From: Haladaptatus halobius
GTDB taxonomy: Archaea > Halobacteriota > Halobacteria > Halobacteriales > Haladaptataceae
DNA: 64,000 nt
Assembly (NCBI RefSeq): GCF_020618475.1
Contig: NZ_CP085335.1
Coordinates: 1,922,001-1,986,000, forward strand
Direction: 5' to 3'
The position numbers were made by a program, and so were the translations under genes. A model generated the notes under the pieces. The model saw only the letters and a list, made by a program, of their open reading frames with translations. It was not told where the DNA came from and did not search any database. Shown here one piece after another: positions 9,352 to 17,051 of the stretch. Position 1 is the first letter of the stretch. The number at the start of each line of letters is the position of its first letter.

Positions 9352-9369
9352 TATGGTTAAAATACCATA
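9352..9369 (-). promoter_or_regulatory. Inverted repeat over the glpK promoter
   Basis: TATGGTTAAAATACCATA forms perfect 6-bp arms around an AT-rich spacer, 32-49 nt upstream of the glpK ATG. This is where the TATA/BRE elements of a short-leader gene should be. A dimeric regulator binding here would compete with or assist TFB/TBP. No regulator gene is adjacent. Confidence 0.5.
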
Positions 9370-9515
9370 ACACCAAACAGATGCAAGAATCGTCCGTCTC
9401 GGAAGCGCGGTTGAGATTGCGCGCTCGAGTGCCAATTTTTCGCGTGGCGTGAGCTAGCGCAAAGTGCATCGCCTCGCCCGGAATTACTGAAGATTTCGTC
9501 CCCGAAAGCGCCGGT

Positions 9516-10712
9516 TCACCAAGCGTACTCCTCGCGCGGGTCGCGGTCGTCGCGCTCGGAGTCGTAGGCGTGCTTCCCGTCCACGAAGACGTGTCGGGCG
9601 TCAGAGGTGATGTCGAACGGCTCGCCGTCCCAGACCACGATGTCGGCGTCCGTCCCCTCCGCTAACGTCCCGACGCGGTCTTCGATACCGAGAATCTCGG
9701 CGGGGTTGCGCGTGACGGTTCGAAGCGCAACGTCTTCGGGAAGCCCCTCTCGAATCGCCAGTCCGACGCACACGTCGAGATGCTCCTGCGGGAGTACGGG
9801 GGCGTCGGTCTGGATGGCGACCTTCACGCCCGCCTCGTGGAGGATGCCCGCGGTCTCGAAGGTGATGTTCGAGAGTTCGTACTTCGCGCCGGAGTACAGC
9901 GACGGACCGACGATGGCGGGCACGTCGCGTTTCACGAACTCGTCAGCGAGGACGTGGCCCTCCGTCGCGTGCTCGATGGAGAGGTCTTCGATGCCGAACT
10001 CGTCCGCGATGCGGAACACAGTGGCGATGTCGTCCGCGCGGTGGGCGTGAACGCGGAGCGGTAAGTCGCCCTCCACGACGCGCGAGAGGTTCTCCATCCC
10101 CAAGTCGCGGTCGAACGGTTCCCCGTCCTCGCGAGCTTTCGCGCGTCGGACGGCGTAATCTTCGGCCTCCATGAGCGCCTGCCGAATTTTTGCCGCGATT
10201 CCGGGTCGCGTCGTGGGTTCGCGTCCGTTCTGGTCGCCGTGGACGCGCTTCGGGTTCTCGCCCATCGCAGCCTTCATCCCGTCTTCTTGGATCATCATCT
10301 CGTCGGCGATGTCGCCGTAGGTCTTCATCGAGCAGATGACTCCGCCGACGACGTTCGCGCTCCCCATCCGGGCGCTGACGGTCGTCACGCCGCCCTGATA
10401 GGCGTGTCGCAGTTCCTCGTCGCGGGGGTGGAACCCGTCCAGCGCGCTGACGTGCGGGGTCACCGGGTCGGTGAGTTCGTTCACGTCGCCGTCCTCCGGT
10501 TCGCCCCACTCGCCCATTCCGGCGTGGCTGTGGGCCTCCACGAGTCCCGGCGTGACCGATTTCCCTCCGGCGTCGACGACCGCGGTGTCGTCCGGCACGT
10601 CCACGTCCGAACCGACCGCCACTATCTTCCCGTTCTCGAACAGGACGGTACCGTTCTCGATGACGCCCGCGTCGGACACGGTGTGGAGTTCACCGTTGAC
10701 AACTGCGTACAT
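9516..10712 (-). CDS. Amidohydrolase family protein (imidazolonepropionase-like)
   Basis: A 398-residue metal-dependent hydrolase of the amidohydrolase superfamily. The metal motif HSH (His61, His63 in VEAHSHAGM) closes the N-terminal beta-sandwich, further His residues occur in the barrel (RVHAHRADD, LSIEHATEGH), and the catalytic Asp is in AIQTDAPVLP. The C-terminus returns to the sandwich (GTDADIVVWDGEP). The family hydrolyses cyclic amides or dipeptide-like substrates; the substrate is not predictable. The gene stands alone with a TATTTCG/CGAAATA palindrome on its promoter. Confidence 0.85.
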   Translation of the reverse strand: MYAVVNGELHTVSDAGVIENGTVLFENGKIVAVGSDVDVPDDTAVVDAGGKSVTPGLVEAHSHAGMGEWGEPEDGDVNELTDPVTPHVSALDGFHPRDEELRHAYQGGVTTVSARMGSANVVGGVICSMKTYGDIADEMMIQEDGMKAAMGENPKRVHGDQNGREPTTRPGIAAKIRQALMEAEDYAVRRAKAREDGEPFDRDLGMENLSRVVEGDLPLRVHAHRADDIATVFRIADEFGIEDLSIEHATEGHVLADEFVKRDVPAIVGPSLYSGAKYELSNITFETAGILHEAGVKVAIQTDAPVLPQEHLDVCVGLAIREGLPEDVALRTVTRNPAEILGIEDRVGTLAEGTDADIVVWDGEPFDITSDARHVFVDGKHAYDSERDDRDPREEYAW

Positions 10713-10742
10713 GCGTCAGTACTTCACTAGCGGGACGATTAG

Positions 10743-10759
10743 TATTTCGGTTCGAAATA
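10743..10759 (-). promoter_or_regulatory. 17-bp palindrome at the amidohydrolase promoter
   Basis: TATTTCGgttCGAAATA has perfect 7-bp arms and lies 31-47 nt before the ATG of the amidohydrolase, overlapping the expected TATA position. It may be an operator. A palindrome of this size can occur by chance, so confidence is limited. Confidence 0.35.
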
Positions 10760-10791
10760 TCCCCGCGCAGAATGCCTCTAGTCGGTTTTCA

Positions 10792-11571
10792 CTACACACC
10801 CCCGAACTCGGGGGCATCGTCCCCGAAGAACGCGGCCAGTCCGCGCTCGTAATCCTCCGTCCCGGTCATCCGCGCGATGGCGTCGGTTTCGGCGGCCATC
10901 TGCGCCGAGAGATCTCGCCCCGAACTTCCATTAAACAGGCGCTTCGTCGCGCCGTACGCGCGGGTCGGCCCGTCCGCGAGGTCGGCGGCGAGTTCGGCGA
11001 GACGGGCGTCGAAATCGTCCGCGACCTCGGTCGCGAGTCCCATCTCGACCGCGTCTTCAGGGGCGATTGGTTCGTCCAGCAAGGCTATCTCCTTCGCCCG
11101 TCGCAGACCGACGAGATGCGGCAGGAAGAACGTCGAACCGCCGTCGCCCGACAGGCCGACCCGAGGATAGGCGAACTCCAACTGGGCGTCTTCCGCGAGG
11201 AGGACGACGTCGCCCGCCAGCGCGAGGCCGAACCCGCCGCCGGCCGCGACGCCGTTTACGCCGGTCACGACGGGCTTGGGTGCGCGGACGAGGTTCTCGA
11301 TGGCGCGGTGGAGACCAGACGCTATCTTCCGGAGGGTGCGCGCGTCGTCCGCGTCGCCCGAGAGAACGGAGAGATCCGCTCCGGTGTTGAACACGCCGTC
11401 GGTGCCGGTGAGGACGACACACCGCGAATCGTCCTCGTGCAGGTCGGCCGTGACGGTTCGCAGTTCGGCGGCCATCGCGCGGTGCATCGCGTTGTGCTTT
11501 TCCGGTCGGTTCATAGTCACGTGGGCGACGTCGTTCGCGCGCTCGACGACGAGGTGTTCGAACTCTGCCAT
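10792..11571 (-). CDS. Enoyl-CoA hydratase/isomerase family protein
   Basis: A 259-residue crotonase-fold enzyme. The oxyanion-hole segments (HNAMHR near residue 28; GADLSVLSG near 65) and GGGFGLALAGDVVLLAEDAQLEF near residue 105 identify the family. A Ser and Gly occupy part of the usual catalytic-Glu region (PRVGLSGDGGSTFFLPHLVG), so the reaction may be isomerase- or hydratase-like. The Met at 11571 (MAEFEHL) fits the family start better than the upstream Met. It is divergent from the flavoprotein at 11687 across about 115 bp. Confidence 0.88.
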   Translation of the reverse strand: MAEFEHLVVERANDVAHVTMNRPEKHNAMHRAMAAELRTVTADLHEDDSRCVVLTGTDGVFNTGADLSVLSGDADDARTLRKIASGLHRAIENLVRAPKPVVTGVNGVAAGGGFGLALAGDVVLLAEDAQLEFAYPRVGLSGDGGSTFFLPHLVGLRRAKEIALLDEPIAPEDAVEMGLATEVADDFDARLAELAADLADGPTRAYGATKRLFNGSSGRDLSAQMAAETDAIARMTGTEDYERGLAAFFGDDAPEFGGV

Positions 11572-11686
11572 ACGGGTTCGTGCGGACGGGAGCGTCAAAA
11601 CCGTACCGTCACCGTTTGGCTAGCGAGAACGATACGCCGAACGGAAGGTCAAGAATTTAGTACCCCATGTTGTGTAGCGTAGGCGT

Positions 11687-13060
11687 ATGGAGCGATTCGA
11701 CGTTGCTATCGTGGGTGGGGGCCCCGCCGGAATGTCGGCCGGAGAACGGGCCGCGAGCCACGGCGCGAGCGCCGTAGTGCTAGAACAGGGCGTTCCGCGC
11801 GCCGACCGTGACTTCCTCGGCCCGGACTCGACGGACGCCGCCGGGATGCTCGACTACTGGGTGGATATCATGGACGAAGACTACCGGGAGATTCCGGACG
11901 AAGTCATTCTCCAGGAACTCGACCGGGTGGACTTCGTCGGCCCGAGCGAGACGGCGACCCTCCGGAAGACGGGCATCGAGGCGTCGTACCCGAAGATGGG
12001 CTTCACCTTCCACCGCGCCCGGATGGACGACTGGCTCAGAGAACGCGCCGAGGACGCCGGGGCGGAGTATTGCGTCGGCGTCGGCGTGAAGCGCGCCGAA
12101 ACGACCCTCGACGCGGAGTACCGACACACCCTCCGACTCGCCGACGGGGGAGATATCGAAGCGAAATATCTCGTCCTCGCTGACGGTCCGCAGCGCCGGG
12201 TGACGCTGGACGTCTTGGACCAGTTCATGTCCGACGGGCGCTCGGTCAGCGACCACCTCAGTCCGCCGACGGCGAACCACATCGCCTATCAGGAGTACCG
12301 CGAGTTCCCCGAGGAGCTGTTCGAACCGACCGCGCTCAAGTTCTGGTGGGGCGTCATGCCCGGCGAGACGGCGTACCCGTGGGTGTTCCCGAACGACGGC
12401 ACGGTCGCCCGCGTCGGCCTGACGATGCCCATCGGGATGGACTTGGTGGACGTGAAGAACCCGGACTCCTACGCCCTCCTGCACCCCGACGACGAGGGAA
12501 TCCCGCGCGGCGGAGAGTACGTCCGCAGACTGCTCGAATACGAGTACGGCGACGAGTACGACGTGGACTCCGATTTCCCCATCGTGGAAAACCGCGGCAA
12601 ATCGAAGGGGACGGAGACCTACCCCATCTCCTCGACGCGACCCATCGAGTCGCCGACGAAGGCTGGAATCGCCGTCGCGGGCGGCGCGATGGGAACGACC
12701 AGCGCGTTCCACGAGGGCGGCTACCACGTCGCGGTTCGGTCGGGGAAGATCGCCGGGGAACTCGCCGCCACCGATTCGCTCGAATCGTACAACGACGAGT
12801 GGAAGGCCGCCATCGGCGAGGAGATACTGCGGAATGTCTCCTTCGCGGACATCGTGGCCGACTACGGCCCGGACGACTGGGATCACGTCTTCTCGGTGGT
12901 GCACAACATAACCTCCGACGACGACGGGACGGAACTCATCAAATCGAAGGTCGGCTCCGGGGTTCGCGGTGCCAAACTCGCCACACAGTACAAGCGGGTG
13001 AAGTTCGGCTACCGAAATGGCGGCTACGTCCAGTTGAAGGAGTCGGAGTACACGATTTGA
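11687..13060 (+). CDS. FAD-dependent oxidoreductase (geranylgeranyl reductase / FixC-like)
   Basis: A 457-residue flavoprotein. The N-terminal dinucleotide fold (VAIVGGGPAGMSAGERAASHG) and the second FAD motif (AKAGIAVAGGAMGTTSAFHEGGY near residue 325) are clear. The arrangement is that of geranylgeranyl-reductase and electron-transfer-flavoprotein-quinone-reductase-like proteins. No ferredoxin-like Cys cluster is seen, so it is not a full ETF-QO. It may reduce isoprenoid chains of membrane lipids or quinones; this is inference. It has no operon partner: the downstream 404 bp is non-coding. Confidence 0.8.
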   Translation: MERFDVAIVGGGPAGMSAGERAASHGASAVVLEQGVPRADRDFLGPDSTDAAGMLDYWVDIMDEDYREIPDEVILQELDRVDFVGPSETATLRKTGIEASYPKMGFTFHRARMDDWLRERAEDAGAEYCVGVGVKRAETTLDAEYRHTLRLADGGDIEAKYLVLADGPQRRVTLDVLDQFMSDGRSVSDHLSPPTANHIAYQEYREFPEELFEPTALKFWWGVMPGETAYPWVFPNDGTVARVGLTMPIGMDLVDVKNPDSYALLHPDDEGIPRGGEYVRRLLEYEYGDEYDVDSDFPIVENRGKSKGTETYPISSTRPIESPTKAGIAVAGGAMGTTSAFHEGGYHVAVRSGKIAGELAATDSLESYNDEWKAAIGEEILRNVSFADIVADYGPDDWDHVFSVVHNITSDDDGTELIKSKVGSGVRGAKLATQYKRVKFGYRNGGYVQLKESEYTI

Positions 13061-13464
13061 ACCGACCCGGCGCGAGGTGGATAGAAGCGAGCACACCGGA
13101 AACGACCCAAACGCCGCGAGATGACCCGAAAGGCCTTACCTCGCGCCCGGCCTATCGACTGATGCGCACTTCAGTCCCCGCCGGAGTAGTCCCGTTTCGG
13201 GAGCGATGACCGCGCGGAGAACCCGAGTGTGCGACATCCATGAAGTCGGTTGCACCTACTGATGCAACTCGCTTCGCCGGTTCGCGCCGGCAAAAGCGTT
13301 CGGTCACGCCTCGCGTGACCCGCCCGGCACGAGGGTTTGCCAGCCGACACGGCACGCGGCCCAGGGATGAGGCTGGATGTTAGTGTTCCGGGCGACATTT
13401 TGCGTACGCTATAGATACTGCTGCGTGAGGCTCCGGTCGGCAGTGATTCGAATCGGCGAACGAG
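13061..13464. other. Non-coding gap with clustered inverted repeats, possible structured RNA
   Basis: No convincing protein frame lies in this 404-bp gap between converging genes. From about 13150 to 13400 it holds a chain of perfect stems: TCCCG/CGGGA around TTT near 13190, GTTGCA/TGCAAC (13249-13268), GCTT..GCCGG/CCGGC..AAGC (13271-13297), GGTCACGC/GCGTGACC with a CTC loop (13302-13320) and CCAGCC/GGCTGG (13340-13376). CGCAC near 13165 and GTGCG near 13229 could close an outer helix. I could not match RNase P, SRP or tRNA signatures. It may be an unrecognised non-coding RNA. Confidence 0.35.
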
Positions 13465-14076
13465 TCATCGGACCACGGTGAACGCGTGCTTCCAGGTGTC
13501 GAGTTTCGCACCGATTCGAACCCAGAGCGGGACGAGCGCCTCCAGATAGCGGGACGATTCGATGAAACCCACGTCGAGCGCACCTGGCCACCCGAACTCG
13601 ACTAGAATGTCCTCCGTCCGCGTTTTGGCGTCGGCGTCGTCGCCGCAGATCATCATCGGCGGGATCTCACCCCCGAATTCGGGGTCGACCATCTGCGCGT
13701 TCGAGAGCGCGGCTTGCACCCGTTCGCCCGAGGAATCCGTCCCGCCGAACAGCAGATTCGGCGGTCCTTCCTCGGAGAAGTCGAGCGGATTCGTGGTGTC
13801 GAGGACGAGTTTTCCGTCGAAGTTTTCGGGACCGGCCAGTTCCAGAACGTCCTCTACTGCAGCACCCAGAACGGATAGGACGACGACGTCGCCGAACGAG
13901 GCGGCGTCGGAAAACGAGCCGACCGATACAGTCCCCTCCGTCTCCGTCGACCACGCTTGGAGTTTCTCGGGGGGTCGTGTTCCCAGCTTGACCTCCCGGT
14001 CGTACTTCGCAAAGCCCCGTCCGAGCGCCTTCGCCACGTCTCCGCTACCCAAGATACCGATACGATGGTCGACCAT
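13465..14076 (-). CDS. F420-dependent NADP oxidoreductase family protein, internally shortened
   Basis: A 203-residue Rossmann protein of the F420H2:NADP oxidoreductase / NADP-binding family. The nucleotide-binding loop is IGILGSGDVAKALGRGF, followed by KLGTRPPEK (2'-phosphate recognition) and VLDTTNPLDF. Family members normally have a segment like ALPDA-VVKAFNTVGN-MVDPEF; here ALSN runs straight into AQMVDPEF, so about 12 residues including the conserved KAFN motif are missing without a frameshift. The C-terminus (ESSRYLEALVPLWVRIG) is normal. The enzyme may be inactive or altered. A small acidic protein gene follows divergently. Confidence 0.8.
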   Translation of the reverse strand: MVDHRIGILGSGDVAKALGRGFAKYDREVKLGTRPPEKLQAWSTETEGTVSVGSFSDAASFGDVVVLSVLGAAVEDVLELAGPENFDGKLVLDTTNPLDFSEEGPPNLLFGGTDSSGERVQAALSNAQMVDPEFGGEIPPMMICGDDADAKTRTEDILVEFGWPGALDVGFIESSRYLEALVPLWVRIGAKLDTWKHAFTVVR

Positions 14077-14205
14077 ACCCTAGAAAGGGATGCTGAGAGC
14101 GATAAACTCAGCGCCGAGGGGAAAATCGGGCATCCTCGAACGCCTAAAAACGCCCCCTCGAAGACGCCGACACTGATTTCCCGAAGAGACGAAAACCTAC
14201 GTCAT

Positions 14206-14352
14206 ATGAGGGACGAAGACGAGATCCGCGAGCAGTACGAATTCCTCAAAGAACACCTCGACAGCGATGAGATGAACCACGAAAGCATCCGGCAGATGTT
14301 CACGTACTACAAGCGGGCGCTAGGGTGGGTGCTCGAAGAGGAGTATATCTGA
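14206..14352 (+). CDS. Small acidic protein of unknown function
   Basis: A 48-residue protein starting at ATG 14206. It is highly charged and predicted helical, with an acidic N-terminal half (MRDEDEIREQYEFLKEHL) and an aromatic C-terminal half (MFTYYKRALGWVLEEEYI). No Cys pairs or membrane segment. The composition matches the haloarchaeal proteome, and the start follows an AT-rich stretch, which supports a real gene. I do not recognise a function. It is followed by a non-coding gap with a promoter and hairpins. Confidence 0.6.
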   Translation: MRDEDEIREQYEFLKEHLDSDEMNHESIRQMFTYYKRALGWVLEEEYI

Positions 14353-14394
14353 CTTTCTTTCGACAGACGGCTCTCAGTTATCGAAATCGTTACC

Positions 14395-14400
14395 TTTAAG
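14395..14400 (+). promoter_or_regulatory. TATA-like box of a candidate RNA gene
   Basis: TTTAAG preceded by an AT-rich BRE-like tract (ATCGTTACC), with no coding frame downstream. About 25 nt later begins the hairpin array at 14416-14510. The position fits an archaeal promoter for a non-coding transcript. Confidence 0.4.
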
Positions 14401-14415
14401 GTATTACGCCGTATT

Positions 14416-14510
14416 GTTCCAGTTGACGCTTCGCTTTGGAGGGCCGAAGCGTCAGCGGGGACCAATTCAGGGCGGCAAGCGGTTCGCGGGGTCTTTTCGC
14501 CCCCGCGTAT
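14416..14510 (+). ncRNA. Candidate small structured RNA
   Basis: A 9-bp perfect stem GACGCTTCG/CGAAGCGTC (14425-14433 with 14445-14453) may be extended by GTTCC/GGGAC (14416-14420 with 14458-14462). A second 7-bp stem CGCGGGG/CCCCGCG (14485-14491 with 14501-14507) follows with a 9-nt loop. No coding frame covers the region and a TATA-like element sits at the expected distance upstream. I cannot assign it to a known family; an isolated terminator pair is the alternative. Confidence 0.4.
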
Positions 14511-14763
14511 TCCGCTTTCCTTTCGAAGCTAACTCAGGAGCGACAGTGCTCTGTCGACTCACTAGGCCCCGTACCGATTCGTAACTCTTAGTTCATCTCG
14601 TACACTTCTCGAGCGGTGTCCACTCCATTCGAAGGTGGTTTCCACACAGTTCGAAGACCGCGTCTCTATGGCTCAAAGGTGGTCTCCGCCCACGGTGCTA
14701 CTGACGCCACCAAAATAGCAAACTCCGAAGAGAGGAAAGACCGGTCGACCGAACGTCGTCCGT
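14511..14763. other. Non-coding gap, nothing recognised
   Basis: This stretch, with the RNA candidate before it, makes a gap of 411 bp between two genes. It holds no convincing reading frame and no strong repeat beyond short AAGGTGGT direct copies near 14632 and 14680. Confidence 0.5.
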
Positions 14764-15042
14764 CTACTCTATCGCCAGCGACCCGTCGTCGCCGTCTTCA
14801 CCTTCCTTCCATTCGAGTTCGAACTCGACACTCGTCTCGGTTCGGTCGGTCGAGGACGTTTCGCGCTCCGCTTTGACCTCGAACACCGGTCGGGCCGGGG
14901 GTTCGAGCGTGACGGACTGGCTCCCGGCACTCAGGGTGATCGGTTCGCCACTTTCGAGTTTGTCCGCGACGGTTCGAAGGTACGCGGCGATGTCGGTTCG
15001 GCTCTGCGTGTTCTCCGTTTCGAACAGAACTTCTTCGGGCAT
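14764..15042 (-). CDS. amphi-Trp domain-containing protein
   Basis: A 92-residue protein starting at the Met of MPEEVLFETEN (15042). The upstream frame runs through an AT-rich promoter and is not coding-like. The family signature is an N-terminal helix that sets up the tripartite repeat (SRTDIAAYLRTVADKLESGE), then beta strands (ITLSAGSQSVTLEPP) and an acidic C-terminus. Haloarchaea have many amphi-Trp proteins of unknown role. It is divergent from the PadR-type gene at 15158, so the AT-rich 115 bp between them serves both. Confidence 0.85.
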   Translation of the reverse strand: MPEEVLFETENTQSRTDIAAYLRTVADKLESGEPITLSAGSQSVTLEPPARPVFEVKAERETSSTDRTETSVEFELEWKEGEDGDDGSLAIE

Positions 15043-15157
15043 ACGTCCTCGAACGACGCGCATGGAGATAAAGGCCATCCCATAGTCGAAGGCGCGACGC
15101 GGAACTACAAGAATATTTATATTGATTTTATTCATACATATATCGGCAATATTGACG

Positions 15158-15429
15158 ATGAACGAGTTGACGGGATTCCAGCGCGACATTCTGTACGTCA
15201 TCGCTGGTTACGGCGAGCCGCACGGATTGGCTATCAAAGAGGACATGGAGGAGTACTACGATGTGGACGTACACCGCGGTCGGCTGTATCCGAATCTCGA
15301 CACGCTGGTCGAGGCGGGACTGGTCAAGAAAGGCGAGCGCGACCAGCGGATGAACTACTACGTGCTCACCGACGACGGGAGGAGGAGATCGAAGCGCGGC
15401 GGACGTGGGAGCAGCGGTTCGTCGACTGA
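15158..15429 (+). pseudogene. PadR-family transcriptional regulator with a 1-nt frameshift
   Basis: The start (MNELTGFQRDILYVIAGYG) and winged-helix body (HRGRLYPNLDTLVEAGLVKKGERDQRMNYYVLTDDGR) are typical of haloarchaeal PadR regulators of about 90 residues. After LTDDGR the reading frame changes: one missing G in the run at 15381-15382 (GGGAGG-AGGAG) would restore REEIEARRTWEQRFVD and a stop at 15427-15429, the natural family ending. As it stands, translation runs on for more than 150 unrelated residues into the next gene. DNA-binding residues are intact, so a chimeric product could still bind. Either a frameshifted gene or a base-calling error. Confidence 0.8.
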
Positions 15430-15467
15430 GACGAACGAACTTTCCGTTCGCACGCCCTTCGACCACC

Positions 15468-15701
15468 ATGGTCGGGTCGCGCACCGCGACTGCACTCGTC
15501 GGTCTCGCGTTGAGCCTCGCGCTCACCGTCGTTCTCTGGCAGTATTTCGGCACGCCGTTCGTGTTCGTCTTCCTCCCGTTCCTCCCGATTCTCTTCGGAC
15601 GGAGCCGACGACCGGAGAGCCGAACCTGCCCGAAGTGCGGCTTTCGGACGCGAAATCCGGAGTTCACTCACTGCCCGCGCGACGGAACGCGCCTCGACTA
15701 A
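15468..15701 (+). CDS. Membrane-anchored zinc-ribbon protein
   Basis: A 77-residue protein starting at ATG 15468. Two adjacent hydrophobic helices (ATALVGLALSLALTVVLW and PFVFVFLPFLPILFG) are followed by a cytoplasmic zinc ribbon CPKCG..HCPRDGTRLD. Three Cys and a His or Cys could bind zinc. The function is not known. It follows the PadR-type gene closely and may be co-transcribed; its stop overlaps the stop of the AI-2E-type gene on the other strand by 4 bp. Confidence 0.75.
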   Translation: MVGSRTATALVGLALSLALTVVLWQYFGTPFVFVFLPFLPILFGRSRRPESRTCPKCGFRTRNPEFTHCPRDGTRLD

Positions 15702-16957
15702 TCGCCCGAATCGTCGCCCTCTGTCGGCGTCATCTCCGCCGGCTTTTCAGTCACCGTATTCGAATCGCCGGTTCTTGCATCGTCGGCGTCCGTCTCCGCA
15801 CCTTCGGCAGTCGCCGACTCGGCCGGGTCGCGGGGTGGCTGTGGGGGTTCTTCCTCACCCTGCAAGTAGGTCGGGTCGACGGCCCACGGCTGAATCGGCT
15901 TGCCCGCGATTAGCTCCGGCAGGACGACCTTCACGAAGTGGACGACGAGGACGAGTAGCATCGGGCCGAGGAAGATACCGTACCAACCGAACAACAGCGG
16001 CCCGAAGATGTACGCGAACATCACCATCCCGACGTGGAGGTTCCGCCCCGAAACGTACGGTCGCAAGACGAGGTCGGGGATGGTATCGACGATGACGAAT
16101 GAGATGAGGGCGAACACCACCGGAAACCACAGCACGCCGGAATCGCGCAGCATCAGCGCGTCGACGCTGACGATCGCGGTCACCGGGAAGTAGACGAGTT
16201 TCATCCCGACGACGGGGATGAGGCTCGCGACGCCGGTCAACAGCCCCACGACGGTCGGGTAGGGAATGGCTAGTCCGGGAGGCGCGACCATATTGAGCAC
16301 GTTGTAGGAGATCGCGCCGATGGTACCCGTCAGAAAGGCGTTCAGGATGTTCCCGAAGAAGACGCTGTTGAAGTCGGTGTCGACGCACTGGACGTACTCT
16401 TCGAGGACACCCTCGCTGTCCCCGAACGTCCGCCGAAACCACCGCGAAAGCTTGTGGTCGTCGCGGAGTAGGTAGAACGCGATGGCGATCATCACGAACA
16501 GATGCAGGGCCGCGGTGCCGACGAACCCGAGGTACTTGAGCGTGGTGCGGAGTGCATCTTGGATGATCTTCGTGTTGTTCCCGTCGGTGAGAAACTCTTC
16601 GGGGTGTTGGGCAATTCTGGAGACGTTGGCGTACTGCTGTACGACTTGCGGAAGCGTCGTGATGTCGGCCATCTTCGCCACAGCCATCAGTTCCTGCACG
16701 CCGATAGCGAGGGTGTACGTGACGAGCAGAATCGCGGGAAGTGCGAGCGCCAGCAGTGCGATGGCGGCGGCGAGGCTCGGCGGGCGGACGACTCGTCGCA
16801 GGCGTCGATACACCGGACGCGTCGCGTAGTAGAGAAAGAGGCCGAAGACGAACGTCCCGATGAACGAATAGACAACGAACAGCGCCGCTAGACCCAGTAC
16901 CCCGCCCACGGCCCACCATGCGGCGCGTGATTTGTCAATATTCCATCCGCCGACCAT
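15698..16957 (-). CDS. AI-2E family transporter (PerM/TqsA type)
   Basis: A 419-residue integral membrane protein of the AI-2E exporter/PerM family. The N-terminal helix pair (GGVLGLAALFVVYSFIGTFVFGLFLYYATRPVYRRL-type) and the long central hydrophobic stretches (VGLLTGVASLIPVVGMKLVYFPV) are characteristic. The last 70 residues are acidic and disordered. Family members move small molecules or act as antiporters, and the archaeal substrate is unknown. The gene is divergent from the MgtC-type gene across about 95 bp. Confidence 0.88.
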   Translation of the reverse strand: MVGGWNIDKSRAAWWAVGGVLGLAALFVVYSFIGTFVFGLFLYYATRPVYRRLRRVVRPPSLAAAIALLALALPAILLVTYTLAIGVQELMAVAKMADITTLPQVVQQYANVSRIAQHPEEFLTDGNNTKIIQDALRTTLKYLGFVGTAALHLFVMIAIAFYLLRDDHKLSRWFRRTFGDSEGVLEEYVQCVDTDFNSVFFGNILNAFLTGTIGAISYNVLNMVAPPGLAIPYPTVVGLLTGVASLIPVVGMKLVYFPVTAIVSVDALMLRDSGVLWFPVVFALISFVIVDTIPDLVLRPYVSGRNLHVGMVMFAYIFGPLLFGWYGIFLGPMLLVLVVHFVKVVLPELIAGKPIQPWAVDPTYLQGEEEPPQPPRDPAESATAEGAETDADDARTGDSNTVTEKPAEMTPTEGDDSGD

Positions 16958-17051
16958 ACGGCAGAAGTTTGGCCGCAGGGCATAAAGATTTCGCGCACTG
17001 CATCGGGGGTAGCAACAATTCTTTTAGTCGGGTGGGCGCGTAGTTCGGGGA

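Noticed and set aside
8160..9452. A 430-codon plus-strand frame opposite glpK
   Set aside because: Antisense shadow; glpK has full motif support.
11780..13096. A 438-codon minus-strand frame opposite the flavoprotein
   Set aside because: Composition (Val/Arg/His-rich) and position mark it as the antisense shadow.
13150..13400. RNase P RNA, SRP RNA or tRNA as an explanation of the stem chain
   Set aside because: I looked for the conserved RNase P P4 motifs, the SRP helix-8 signature and a tRNA T-arm (GGTTCRA-type) and found none. It stays an unassigned structure.
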